From assembly GCF_017744045.1 (NCBI RefSeq), contig NZ_JAGHRD010000017.1: 64,000 nucleotides of DNA, one strand, 5' to 3'. Every line of letters begins with the position of its first letter. Position 1 is the stretch's first letter. This DNA is from Pelagimonas sp017744045. Its GTDB lineage: Bacteria; Pseudomonadota; Alphaproteobacteria; Rhodobacterales; Rhodobacteraceae. The position numbers and the translations under genes are program-made. Under the pieces are notes generated by a model. That model ran no database searches. It was not told where the DNA came from and saw only the letters and a list, made by a program, of their open reading frames with translations. Below are positions 34,187 through 43,319 of the stretch, piece after piece.

Positions 34187-34650
34187 GGCTTTCTCGCTGC
34201 TCGTCCAAGGGTTCTGCGCTTTTCGACATCCATTCGCCAGGGGAAGGCCGCCATCCAATCGCCAAGCGCTTTGTGGCGCTTCAGAAGGGAGTTTGTCCTA
34301 TAAGACAAAATAATGCAAATATGTATGATCTATTTTCGGGCAGGGGTCTCAAGCTGGTGCAACAACACATGCCTTGGCAAGGGGCAGCCGGTGCGCAGCG
34401 GCGTTCGTCAACAGAGTTTAACCAGAATTTACCTTCTAATTGGGCGGTGAATTCAGGAGAGGGGGCAATCTCTCCTAAATTCGGGCAGAATCGGACTGAT
34501 TGGGGGGGCGGTTTGATCCGGGGCCCCGAATTTGCGGGCAAATCGGGCCAGGCAATCTCCCCCAAACGCGCGGCGTTTTGTACAGATTGCCCTGTTGCCC
34601 ATTCAGCGCCCGGCCCGTTACCCCCCACCGTGCGCCCTCTTAAAACGGGT
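34187..34650. other. Gene-free interval upstream of the regulator and after ogt
   Basis: No gene is convincing here. Contents: a perfect dyad TTTGTC-ctataa-GACAAA (34292-34309), a weak operator-like ATGTATGATCT (34321), a direct repeat GGCAATCTC (34464 and 34551) and an inverted repeat AAATTCGGG/CCCGAATTT (34477 and 34525). It must contain the regulator promoter and the end of the ogt transcript. Confidence 0.45.
34292..34309 (-). promoter_or_regulatory. Dyad upstream of the GntR regulator
   Basis: TTTGTC and GACAAA frame a 6-bp centre, about 105 bp upstream of the regulator start. It does not match the TTRTCATACAA operators, so autoregulation through this dyad is only a possibility. Confidence 0.35.
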
Positions 34651-35106
34651 TCAGATCAACAGGCTCGCCGCGCCTTCGTGTTTCAGCAGAGCGACCTTGG
34701 TTTCGACCCCGTAAGTGCCTGAAAAACCACCTAAACCAGAGGCTGACAGCACGCGATGACACGGAATGATCAGCGGGATGGGATTGCCACCACAAGCCCC
34801 ACCCACCGCCTGAGCCGGGGCCCCAATCTCCTGCGCGATCTCGCCATAAGTTCTTGTTTCACCAAAAGGAATGGCAGACATCACGTCGCAGACCTGACGC
34901 TGAAAATCAGACCCGTTAACCTTTAGGGCGAGGTCAAAAACCTCCAACTCCCCGGCAAAATAGGCCAGGATCTGCGCCTTGGCCTCTTCTAAAAGGGGTG
35001 TGCTTTCAATAGCTTGCACGCTATTCCACCCGGCTTTGACAATCGCGTCGCCCTCTTGGGTGACACTGAAAACCCCGGTCGGTGTATCAAAGCAAATCTC
35101 AGCCAT
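34651..35106 (-). CDS. ogt: Methylated-DNA--protein-cysteine methyltransferase
   Basis: 151 residues. The alkyl-acceptor motif IPCHRV holds Cys116; the DNA-binding region reads FQRQVCDVMSAIPFGETRTYGEIA. It repairs O6-alkylguanine by suicide transfer of the alkyl group. The lone MGMT domain has no Ada regulatory half, so it is Ogt-like. It stands alone on the minus strand, divergent from the dehydrogenase at 35210. Confidence 0.93.
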   Translation of the reverse strand: MAEICFDTPTGVFSVTQEGDAIVKAGWNSVQAIESTPLLEEAKAQILAYFAGELEVFDLALKVNGSDFQRQVCDVMSAIPFGETRTYGEIAQEIGAPAQAVGGACGGNPIPLIIPCHRVLSASGLGGFSGTYGVETKVALLKHEGAASLLI

Positions 35107-35209
35107 GGCAACACCCTAACCCCTTGTCTAAAAAAGACAATCCCTTGTCGCGAACAGAATGGTCAAGCCCTCAGAATCCCGCCAACCTGCTTGAAAAGGG
35201 GAGGATGAC

Positions 35210-36157
35210 ATGAAAACAGGTTTCATCGGATTAGGTGCCGTCGGCGGTAAGTTGGCTGGCAATTTACTGAATAATATCAGGGCACTAGATGTCCATGATC
35301 TCGACGAATCTCGCGTGGCCGAGTTCGTTTCTCGTGGTGCGACAGATGGAAAATCCGCCGCAGAAATTATGCAGCAAAATGAGGTGGTTATCACCTCCCT
35401 CCCCAGCCCGGCCGCCTCCGAATCCGTCCTGTCCGAGATGCTCCCGCACATGCGCCCGGGCAAGATCTGGATCGAAATGTCGACCACCGATCCAGAGATG
35501 ATTATTGAACAATCTCAACGTGTTGCCGCCACAGGAGCCACCGCTGTCGAGGCCCCGGTTTCCGGCGGTTGCCACCGTGCCGCGACCGGAAATATCTCGA
35601 TCTTTGCCGGAGCCGAGCGCGCCGCCTTTGAAAAAGTCCTCCCCCTGCTCACCATCCTCGGCCGCAACGTGTTGCACACCGGAGAGATCGGCACCGCCTC
35701 GAAACTCAAGGTCATGACCAACTACCTCGCCACCGCCAACCTGCTCACGCTCTGCGAAGCGCTGACCACCATGAAGGCAGCGGGGCTTGACCTGGCCACG
35801 ACTTACGAGGCGATCCGCATCAGTTCGGGCAACTCTTTTGTGCACGAAACCGAAAGCCAATTGATCCTGTCCGGCTCGCGCGACGTTGATTTTGCCATGG
35901 ACCTTGTGCTCAAGGATATCGGGCTTTTTCAACAACTTGCCGAGGCACATGACGTTCCTCTGGAGCTGTCCCCACAGATCATTGCGATGATGAAAGACGG
36001 TCAGGCGCGCTATGGTGAGCGGGCGCAATCGGATCGTATGATTGAACGGCTCGAAGAGGGCGCGGGTGTCAGCGTTTTGACCGATGGCTTCCCACAGGAA
36101 TTGGTGGATGAAGAGCCGCCGGCACGAGGCGCTGAGGTTGTGTTGAAAGCGGGTTGA
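35210..36157 (+). CDS. NAD(P)-dependent beta-hydroxyacid dehydrogenase
   Basis: 315 residues of the 3-hydroxyisobutyrate dehydrogenase / tartronate semialdehyde reductase family. Rossmann loop GFIGLGAVGGKLA (residues 4-16), substrate motif EAPVSGGCHRA near 114-123, catalytic Lys167 and Asn171 in KVMTNYLATANL. The substrate cannot be decided between 3-hydroxyisobutyrate-like acids and tartronate semialdehyde. A P450 gene follows within 60 bp and may be co-transcribed. Confidence 0.85.
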   Translation: MKTGFIGLGAVGGKLAGNLLNNIRALDVHDLDESRVAEFVSRGATDGKSAAEIMQQNEVVITSLPSPAASESVLSEMLPHMRPGKIWIEMSTTDPEMIIEQSQRVAATGATAVEAPVSGGCHRAATGNISIFAGAERAAFEKVLPLLTILGRNVLHTGEIGTASKLKVMTNYLATANLLTLCEALTTMKAAGLDLATTYEAIRISSGNSFVHETESQLILSGSRDVDFAMDLVLKDIGLFQQLAEAHDVPLELSPQIIAMMKDGQARYGERAQSDRMIERLEEGAGVSVLTDGFPQELVDEEPPARGAEVVLKAG

Positions 36158-36209
36158 GCCTGCGATCAACTTGGCTCAGGCTGCGGGTCTTGAGCAGAAA
36201 GACCCCGCC

Positions 36210-37436
36210 ATGACCCAACCCTTTGTTTTCAAACCGCTATCACCTGAATTCGCCCGCGACCCATACGCGGTTTATGCCGAGCTGCGGGCGCAGCACGCGC
36301 CATATTATTATGCGGAACAGGACATTTGGCTGCTCAGCCGGATGGCGGATGTGCAGCGCGTGGCGACGGATCGCAAAATGGTGCGCAGTCTGGACGATGT
36401 GCAAAGCGAAGAAGAGCGCCGCGCCGAACAGCGCAAGCGCAATTGGCATGACATGCCGCATCACGAACGCTTTGTGCAGACCAACCTGTTGGAGAGCGAA
36501 GGGGAGACCCATCACCGGCTGCGGACCTTGGTTTTCAAGGAATTCACCCGTGCGATGATCGCGCGGCAAAGACAGGCCATTCAGACCTTTGTGGCCAGCA
36601 AACTGGACGGCCTTCGCGACCAGTCCGAGTTTGATTTCATCGAAGATTTCGCCGCCCATGTGCCCGGTCATATCATTGGCCGATTGCTGGGCGTGCCGGA
36701 TCAGGATTGCCCGCAACTGCGCGTCTGGTCGGAAAATGTCGTGCGTTTCTTTGATGTTGGCCGGGATGATGATGACAAGGCCCTGGCCGAGCAGGCGACC
36801 AAAGAGTTCTATCTGTACCTGCTCGACCTCGTGGCCGAGCGGCAAAAGGCACCACAAGAGGATCTGTTGACCCAGCTTATGCGTCATCGCGATGCCGGGC
36901 GGTTGTCCGAGGATGAACTGATCGCGACGGCGATGTTGATCCTGATGGCGGGGCATGGATCGACCATTGATGTGCTCGGCTCGGGGATGCATGCGCTGCT
37001 GCGCTTTCCTGATCAGCACCAAAAACTGCGGGCCGAACCGGAGCTGATCACCACCGCCGTGCAAGAGATGTTCCGCTATGAAAGCCCGCTGCCCTATTTC
37101 CATCGCATCGCGACCGAGCCTTGCGAGGTGGCGGGGCAGAGTTTTGCGCCGGGCACGCGCTTTGGCTTGCTGTATGGCGCGGCCAACCGCGATCCTGAGG
37201 CCTTTGAACACGCCGATCAGTTTGACATAACCCGCAGCCCCAACCGCCATATTGCCTTTGGCAAAGGCGCGCATCTGTGTCTGGGCAACCATCTGGCGGC
37301 GCTGGATATGGATGTGATCTTTTCGACGTTGAACCGCCGTTTTGCCAAGATCGAGCTGGCGCAAGACCCAGAATACAAGCCCGGATTATCCGTGCGCGGC
37401 CCCAAAGCCCTGCAAATCCGGGTGATGCCAAGCTGA
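36210..37436 (+). CDS. Cytochrome P450
   Basis: 408 residues, a soluble bacterial class I P450. Heme-ligand Cys357 in FGKGAHLCLGNHLA; the ExxR pair in VQEMFRYESP; I-helix oxygen-activation motif ILMAGHGSTIDVL in which the usual AGxxT is AGHGST. ATG 36210 is preferred to the TTG at 36171. No ferredoxin or reductase gene is adjacent, so electrons must come from a shared system. Substrate unknown. Confidence 0.92.
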   Translation: MTQPFVFKPLSPEFARDPYAVYAELRAQHAPYYYAEQDIWLLSRMADVQRVATDRKMVRSLDDVQSEEERRAEQRKRNWHDMPHHERFVQTNLLESEGETHHRLRTLVFKEFTRAMIARQRQAIQTFVASKLDGLRDQSEFDFIEDFAAHVPGHIIGRLLGVPDQDCPQLRVWSENVVRFFDVGRDDDDKALAEQATKEFYLYLLDLVAERQKAPQEDLLTQLMRHRDAGRLSEDELIATAMLILMAGHGSTIDVLGSGMHALLRFPDQHQKLRAEPELITTAVQEMFRYESPLPYFHRIATEPCEVAGQSFAPGTRFGLLYGAANRDPEAFEHADQFDITRSPNRHIAFGKGAHLCLGNHLAALDMDVIFSTLNRRFAKIELAQDPEYKPGLSVRGPKALQIRVMPS

Positions 37437-37525
37437 TCAGGCTTCACCCCGCGCCCGTTTGCGCGTATTGCCCTTTGGAACGGGACCGCCGCGATGGGCA
37501 GGGCGGTCTGGCAGAGGGGATAGCG

Positions 37526-38005
37526 ATGAGCGACAAGGAACTGGCACGGATCAAGGCCTCTTCGGGCAGGCGGGTGATCGGCACCGGGGCGATGTTGGCC
37601 CTTGGGGCCTTGATGCTGTATCTGGCCTTTGCCACCCCGCCACAAAATCCGGTCTGGCTGGGCTTTTTGATTGTTTGCGGGCTGTTCGCGCTTTGGACCT
37701 CGCAGATGTTGTGGCAGGCAACCTCGCGCACGTTGATCCTGACCGAAGAGGCGCTGATTGACAGCGAAGGCGACGTGCTGGCGCGGATTGACCAGATTGC
37801 CAAGGTCGATCGCGGGGCGTTTGCGATGAAACCTTCGAACGGCTTTGTGATCTTTCTCAAGGAGCCGATGCCAAGGGCCTGGCATCCAGGGCTGTGGTGG
37901 CGTCTGGGCAAACGGGTCGCTGTTGGTGGCGTGACCTCGGGGGCGGAAACCAAGCCGGTGGCGGATATCATCACGATGAAAATCACCAAACCCGCCGAAG
38001 AATAA
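37526..38005 (+). CDS. Small membrane protein, unrecognised
   Basis: 159 residues from ATG 37526 with AGAGGGGA upstream. Two membrane helices (about 16-36 and 43-62) are followed by a beta-rich cytoplasmic part of about 95 residues that looks like a PH-like domain (TLILTEEALIDSEGDVLARIDQI). No function can be assigned. A strong bidirectional terminator follows. Confidence 0.7.
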   Translation: MSDKELARIKASSGRRVIGTGAMLALGALMLYLAFATPPQNPVWLGFLIVCGLFALWTSQMLWQATSRTLILTEEALIDSEGDVLARIDQIAKVDRGAFAMKPSNGFVIFLKEPMPRAWHPGLWWRLGKRVAVGGVTSGAETKPVADIITMKITKPAEE

Positions 38006-38010
38006 AACAA

Positions 38011-38041
38011 GGCCGCGCTTGGATCCTAGCGCGGCCCTTAT
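38011..38041. terminator. Bidirectional terminator between convergent genes
   Basis: GGCCGCGCT and AGCGCGGCC form a perfect 9-bp stem with an 8-nt loop. On the minus strand it is followed by TTGTTTTATT, on the plus strand by CTTATT. A second hairpin CTAGGGT-TCTG-ACCCTAG at 38043-38060 overlaps the stop codon of the next gene. Confidence 0.85.
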
Positions 38042-38056
38042 TCTAGGGTTCTGACC

Positions 38057-38611
38057 CTAGCTGTTCGAGAACACGACCTGCGGAGCGTAACGCGGACGCG
38101 TGAAGCTGTAGGTGTGGATCTCAAAGTCGCTCAGGCCGACATCGAAGATGGGTTCGTGCATGTCCCAAGTCTCGACCATGATGAGCTGTTCGCCACCATT
38201 GGCGGTAGGCAGTTTATCTGCGTAATCCGACAGGTCACCATTGTTGAGCACGGTCTGATTGCCACGTTTCTTGGACCAGACCACATTCCAGCTGGATGTG
38301 TTGCCGTCATATTGCACAACGGTCAGGCGCAGGTCGCTTTCATTGCCCGAGCTTTTGGTCAACTCACGCAGCAGCTTGCGGGCATTGGTCACATAGGTTC
38401 CGCTGATCGGGGATGTTTCGCGCGAAATCATGTCGCCGATGACATAGTTGGCCTTTTGGCTGACGCTTTGCTGACGGAAGGCGTCAAAGTAGACCCAGCC
38501 AGCGGCAAAGACCCAAAGCAGAACCGGCAAAACAATCATCGCCTCTACCGAGATATAGCCTTGGTCATCCTGACGGAACTGGCGCATGCGGGCGTTCAGA
38601 TTGGTGAACAT
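38057..38611 (-). CDS. TadE-family pilus-assembly-like protein (copy A, third gene)
   Basis: 184 residues. A short charged N-terminus (MRQFRQDDQGYISVEA) leads to one hydrophobic helix at about 23-42 with the Glu and hydrophobic stretch of TadE-like pseudopilins; the rest is likely periplasmic. It ends with FTRPRYAPQVVFSNS, closely like the paralogue at 45466. Third gene of a TadG-TadE-TadE' cassette. Its stop codon sits in a 7-bp hairpin. Confidence 0.85.
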   Translation of the reverse strand: MFTNLNARMRQFRQDDQGYISVEAMIVLPVLLWVFAAGWVYFDAFRQQSVSQKANYVIGDMISRETSPISGTYVTNARKLLRELTKSSGNESDLRLTVVQYDGNTSSWNVVWSKKRGNQTVLNNGDLSDYADKLPTANGGEQLIMVETWDMHEPIFDVGLSDFEIHTYSFTRPRYAPQVVFSNS

Positions 38612-38622
38612 GGTGTCACTCC

Positions 38623-39153
38623 TTACGACGGTTCGTGCACAAAGGCAGAAGCTACAACCAAGGCGGTAAAGCCTTCGGCATCCTTGGCCAGGCTGGAACT
38701 GATTGTCCCGGCTGGGGTGATCGGCTGGTACTTGTAACAGGCACGCAGGAACATCATTTCGTTCGACCCGCCATTGGTAAAGGCGCGGTTGGGCGTCACG
38801 GGCAGGGATGTATCAACGCAATCAGCCGCATCAATCACTCCGCCCCAGTTGCGCATGTCCAGAGAGACCATTTCCAGATGCAGGGTATCCATGCAGCCAG
38901 GCAGAACCGCCGCGCCATCACAGATCGATTGTTTGATCGCATTATGGTCCGAGACAGCGCCAAGGCGGATGTCGCGAACGGTGTCATCCATGGCGCGTTC
39001 CAGCGCGGTTTGGCGGATGGTCACCGTGCCCAATTCGATCGAGGACAGGATCAGCGCGAGGAAGACTGGCATCCAAAGGGCAAAGGGGACAACGGCATTA
39101 CCGTCTTCTTCTTTGCGAAAGCGGGTCAGGTGGGAACTCAGGAAACGGGTCAT
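38623..39153 (-). CDS. TadE-like protein (copy A, second gene)
   Basis: 176 residues. After RFRKEEDGNAVVPFA comes one membrane helix (about 22-44), then a periplasmic part with paired cysteines. It overlaps the VWA gene by 4 bp (ATGA). The paralogue at 44921 has the same motif RFQKEEDGNATVEFA and similar Cys positions. Likely role is a minor pilin-like or assembly component of a Tad/Flp-type secretion system; no other tad genes are in the window. Confidence 0.83.
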   Translation of the reverse strand: MTRFLSSHLTRFRKEEDGNAVVPFALWMPVFLALILSSIELGTVTIRQTALERAMDDTVRDIRLGAVSDHNAIKQSICDGAAVLPGCMDTLHLEMVSLDMRNWGGVIDAADCVDTSLPVTPNRAFTNGGSNEMMFLRACYKYQPITPAGTISSSLAKDAEGFTALVVASAFVHEPS

Positions 39154-40784
39154 TGGGTCAACCTCAGCATTTGGAGGGAACGGGCAATTGACGAAAAGGT
39201 GTCGCTTAGGTCGCTGCCAGATACGTCAAAGTAGTGGGCTGGTGACGAGGCGCAGTCTTGCATGGCGTCCAGGCCAGCCTGGGGCGCTTCCACACCGATT
39301 GAGTAAACAACGACACCGTTATCGCGTGCAGCCTGGCAAATAGTGGACAGGTTGCTATTGGCTTGGCCGCCGCTGACTGTCGCCTCATAGCCATAATACG
39401 CGTCATAGTAGTCGCTATATGGCAGGTAACCGTCTGCGTAGGGGCGATAGTAAAAGTTGGACGCAACCGAGGCGATGGAAAAGCGCGAGTACAGCTCGGC
39501 ATTTGTCATCTGGTACACACGATCCCCATTCGGGTTGGCAGGGCCATCGGGTTTGTTGTGATAACGTGCGCCAATTGGATTGCCGCTCATACGCAGCCAA
39601 TAAAAGACGTCGTTATTGTCACCGGCATTGTCCTGCACGCGCATCGAATAGCGGTCATCGCTGCGGGTTTCGGTGCCGCGTGTATCAACCCAGGCTTCGG
39701 ACAAACCGTATTTATAGTGCGATTTCAGGTCGAACTGGGTCGTGTTTTGACCATCGGTCATGACCACAACGAATTTCAGCGTCTCGGTGTCATTATAGGC
39801 GGCTGGGCGGCTGGAATGATCGGCCGAGACCAAGCCTGCAACCGACATGGCTTGCACCGCGGGCCGCGCAGCAGGGTCAAGCAAAGCCGCGCCCCATTTC
39901 ATACCAAGGTCAATCGCTGTGTTGCCACCCGCGTTGAACGTGTCGATATGGGCTTTCAGCGCGGTTGCGTCTGAACTGTGCACCATCATCGCACTGGTCG
40001 TGCCGGTCTGGCACCAAGGGCTGGCGATTTCGCCACCGCTTGTGCTGGAGTTGTAGGGGTCAAAATGCCCGAGGCGAGCCAGTTCGGTGCTTGGGTTCAC
40101 CGCGGTCGAGTTGAAGTCGGCGGTGTTGAATGTCGCACAGCTGGAATAGTCATGCGTATCATCCAGCGTGAAATACGGGGCAATTGTATCCCCCAAGTTC
40201 ACCGTCGCATTATAAGGAATGACCGAGATTGACACCATGCCGGCATCCTCGGCGGGCAGCATCAGGTCAATGAACTCTTTTGCGGCGCTGCGCAACTGTT
40301 CGATTTTGTTACCGCCCATGGAACCAGAGACGTCCAGAACCAGGGAAATTTCGATTTTGGTCAGCCCGTGTTCGGCAGTCGCCAACCCTTCTACCTCAAG
40401 CGTGTTGACGCCCAAAAGGCTCATGAAGTTCGAGGGCATGGACATGGAACCATCAGCGGTGACACGCTTGTAATTCAGGCTTTGGTCAACAGCGACCGTG
40501 CCCAAAGCGTCTGACATGTTCATCGCGCGAAAATATTCCTGAACGACAAATTCCGGATCCATCGTGTTGTCGATGCTTGCAGCGGCCAATACAGCGCGGT
40601 CCAGGGTGTTTTGAACCTTGTTGCGCTTGAGCTCGGCATGTATCATGTCGATCCCGATACCGCCAAACACCATCATCACCAGAGCACCAGCGACAGCGAC
40701 ATAGGACATCGCGCCGTCTTGGTCCTGACGAAAGCGGCTCATCATGCCGCAAGTCGCAGATTTCAGTTTTGTCTTGATCCGCAT
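39150..40784 (-). CDS. TadG-like protein with von Willebrand factor A domain (copy A)
   Basis: 544 residues from ATG 40784, which has GGAAGG upstream; an earlier start at 40823 lacks a ribosome site. An N-terminal cytoplasmic tail (RFRQDQDGAMSYVAV) and one membrane helix precede a large exported region. The VWA metal site DxSxS is VLDVSGSMGG near residue 165. The second half is Tyr-rich (near YYDAYYGYE). Likely a surface-exposed or periplasmic Tad pilus-associated adhesion protein. Paralogue at 43320. Confidence 0.86.
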   Translation of the reverse strand: MRIKTKLKSATCGMMSRFRQDQDGAMSYVAVAGALVMMVFGGIGIDMIHAELKRNKVQNTLDRAVLAAASIDNTMDPEFVVQEYFRAMNMSDALGTVAVDQSLNYKRVTADGSMSMPSNFMSLLGVNTLEVEGLATAEHGLTKIEISLVLDVSGSMGGNKIEQLRSAAKEFIDLMLPAEDAGMVSISVIPYNATVNLGDTIAPYFTLDDTHDYSSCATFNTADFNSTAVNPSTELARLGHFDPYNSSTSGGEIASPWCQTGTTSAMMVHSSDATALKAHIDTFNAGGNTAIDLGMKWGAALLDPAARPAVQAMSVAGLVSADHSSRPAAYNDTETLKFVVVMTDGQNTTQFDLKSHYKYGLSEAWVDTRGTETRSDDRYSMRVQDNAGDNNDVFYWLRMSGNPIGARYHNKPDGPANPNGDRVYQMTNAELYSRFSIASVASNFYYRPYADGYLPYSDYYDAYYGYEATVSGGQANSNLSTICQAARDNGVVVYSIGVEAPQAGLDAMQDCASSPAHYFDVSGSDLSDTFSSIARSLQMLRLTQ

Positions 40785-41122
40785 TTCGTACCTTCCTTCC
40801 GGGGCAGCCGGGAATACACTCATGCAATACGCGTTTCGTTGGATCGGTTATGACGTTTCAAGATGGCTAAATTTGGGCGTTTTAAACTGCAATTTCCTCG
40901 ATTTTTACAGATTTATCAAAACATTAACCGATATTTCGGTGGCTTTGTTTCTGTTCGGCGGACAATCCCACCTCTTCGGTACAGTTTTCCTGTTGAGAAT
41001 CTGTCGAAAAAGAGGTGGCGAAAAAACATTGTGGCGTTAACGTGATTCTCATTCACTCATTTCTAGGATGACGCGAAGTTCAAAATTTTCGGGTTGGTCC
41101 GCCTAAGAGGAGGGAGGGTGCC
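40785..41122. other. Gene-free interval between TadG (A) and gdhA
   Basis: It contains divergent promoters. The one visible structure is an inverted repeat CCACCTCTT (40968-40976) / AAGAGGTGG (41010-41018) with a 33-nt loop, upstream of gdhA. Nothing else stands out. Confidence 0.45.
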
Positions 41123-42559
41123 TTGTCAGTAATACCTGCTAATGAACCGACGTTTCGGGAATCAGTAGACCTAATGTATAACCGCGCTGTGTCGCTGATG
41201 GATCTGCCACCGGGTCTTGAGGAGAAGATCCGCGTGTGTAACGCGACCTATATGGTGCGCTTTGGTGTACGCCTGCGCGGCCAGATCCAGACCTTTACCG
41301 GGTATCGGTCTGTGCATTCCGAACATATGGAGCCGGTCAAAGGCGGCATTCGCTTTGCCTCTGCGGTCGACCAGGATGAGGTCGAGGCGCTTGCGGCGCT
41401 GATGACATATAAATGTGCGCTGGTTGAAGCACCGTTTGGCGGCTCCAAGGGCGGCTTGTGTCTGGATCCGCGCCAATATGATCAGCATGAGCTGGAGCAG
41501 ATCACCCGACGTTTTGCCTATGAACTGGCCAAACGTGACCTGATCAACCCGTCCCAGAACGTGCCCGCGCCGGATATGGGCACGGGCGAACGCGAGATGG
41601 CCTGGATCGCCGACCAATACGCGCGCATGAACACCACCGATATCAATGCGCGCGCCTGTGTGACCGGCAAACCGCTGAATGCCGGTGGCATCGCGGGTCG
41701 TGTTGAAGCAACGGGGCGGGGTGTGCAATACGCGCTGCGCGAATTCTTCCGCCACGAAGAAGACAAAGCCGCCGCCGGTCTGACCGGAAGCCTTGAGGGC
41801 AAGCGTGTCATCGTTCAGGGGCTTGGCAATGTGGGGTATCATGCGGCCAAGTTTCTTCAGGAGGAAGACGGCTCTATTATCACCGGTATCATTGAACATG
41901 ACGGCGCGCTGTTCAGTTCCGAAGGTCTGGATGTTGAAAAAGTCCGTGAATGGATCATCAAACATGGCGGTGTGACCGGCTTTCCAAGTGCCAATCACAC
42001 GGCCGATGGCGGCACTGTTCTGGAAGAAGACTGTGACATTCTTATTCCGGCGGCGCTGGAAGGTGTGATCAACCTGGCAAATGCGGATCGTATCAAGACC
42101 AAGCTGATCATTGAGGCGGCCAATGGTCCGGTCACTGCCGGGGCGGATGAAATCCTGCGTGACAAAGGCGTGGTGATCATCCCGGATATGTATGCCAATG
42201 CCGGTGGTGTGACAGTGTCCTATTTCGAATGGGTCAAAAATCTCAGCCATATTCGCTTTGGCCGGATGCAGCGCCGCCAGGAAGAGGCGCGCCATCAGCT
42301 TGTCATTGATGAGTTGGAACGCCTAGACGAAGCGATGGGCGAGGCTTGGACCTTGAACCCCAAGTTCAAGGAAAAGTATCTGCAAGGCGCGGATGAACTT
42401 GAATTGGTGCGCTCTGGTCTCGATGACACCATGCGGATCGCCTACCAATCCATGCGCGAGGTCTGGCATTCACGTGATGATGTCAGCGATCTGCGAACGG
42501 CGGCCTATATCGTGGCCATCGAAAAGGTCGCCAAGAGCTATCAGGCCAAAGGCCTCTGA
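41123..42559 (+). CDS. gdhA: Glutamate dehydrogenase
   Basis: 478 residues of the Glu/Leu/Phe/Val dehydrogenase family. The substrate-site motif VKGGIRF and the catalytic-Lys region APFGGSKGGLCLDP lie in the N-terminal third; the NAD domain has VIVQGLGNVGYHAAKFL near 230. It interconverts glutamate and 2-oxoglutarate plus ammonia. Start is TTG 41123 behind a very strong GGAGGGAGGG. It is inserted between two inverted Tad-like cassettes and ends in a strong terminator. Confidence 0.94.
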   Translation: MSVIPANEPTFRESVDLMYNRAVSLMDLPPGLEEKIRVCNATYMVRFGVRLRGQIQTFTGYRSVHSEHMEPVKGGIRFASAVDQDEVEALAALMTYKCALVEAPFGGSKGGLCLDPRQYDQHELEQITRRFAYELAKRDLINPSQNVPAPDMGTGEREMAWIADQYARMNTTDINARACVTGKPLNAGGIAGRVEATGRGVQYALREFFRHEEDKAAAGLTGSLEGKRVIVQGLGNVGYHAAKFLQEEDGSIITGIIEHDGALFSSEGLDVEKVREWIIKHGGVTGFPSANHTADGGTVLEEDCDILIPAALEGVINLANADRIKTKLIIEAANGPVTAGADEILRDKGVVIIPDMYANAGGVTVSYFEWVKNLSHIRFGRMQRRQEEARHQLVIDELERLDEAMGEAWTLNPKFKEKYLQGADELELVRSGLDDTMRIAYQSMREVWHSRDDVSDLRTAAYIVAIEKVAKSYQAKGL

Positions 42560-42580
42560 TCCGGCACCATTCCAAAAACC

Positions 42581-42608
42581 AAAAGGGCCTTATTTCGGGC
42601 CCTTTTTT
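42581..42608 (+). terminator. Intrinsic terminator of gdhA
   Basis: AAAAGGGCC and GGCCCTTTT form a 9-bp stem with an 8-nt loop, followed by more T residues. Confidence 0.92.
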
Positions 42609-43319
42609 TATACCATCTATAAAGGTCCTTGCTTGGGAGCTGGGAAATCCAAACCTGAAAGTCACGAATTTCCAGCGCTGGGCGCATATGACGTGATAGA
42701 TGGCCCGTCACCGGGGCCGGGTGCGTCGCATTCGATTAAGGTTTATATCCAATTAACGATAGAGGTCGCTTTCCCGCCACATTTCGATCCCGTTGGTAAC
42801 CAAATGCCTAACTAATCCTAACCCCTGCAATCAGGAGCCACAGCAAGGCTCTTGGAACTAGGGAATAGGAAAATGCTACCTGAGACAAGTCACAGGGCGC
42901 AGGTCATAGCAGGGGGCACAGACCGGCTCAAACCGACTTATTCAGTGACGTTGTTAGAGGCCGCAGGGTGTTTCTGCGGGCAAAGCTGCGAGACGTGGGC
43001 GCTGCACACGGGCCGAGAGTCTGGGTATTCTGGCCCAAATCGCGGGGCGAAACTGGCATTTGCCGGCGGCGATGCGCTGTTTCTGTCTGCCAAACCGGTT
43101 GCTTGGCACGCGCCAAACCTAGCCCATGAAAATATCCAAGGCGATGTAAAGCATGGGGTAAAAAGCGCGAAACAAGGCAGTTTTCCACCCTTTTTAGGGG
43201 AAACCTTCGTGAAATGGGTCCGCTTTCGTCAGGAACGCGCCCCATTTCTGTCTGAATGCCTAATTAACCATTTGTTCACACCCCGGAAGAAATCCGTGGC
43301 CAGTGAAGGAGAGAACGCC
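42609..43319. other. Gene-free interval before TadG (copy B)
   Basis: About 710 bp. A reading frame is open from 42852 into the TadG gene, but the translation has no family features and no ribosome site, so I treat it as non-coding. The copy B promoter must be here. No repeats or RNA motif recognised. Confidence 0.5.

Noticed and set aside
42852..43319. 156-residue N-terminal extension of TadG copy B
   Set aside because: No ribosome site, no resemblance to copy A, and a strong GAAGGAGAG site lies directly before ATG 43320.
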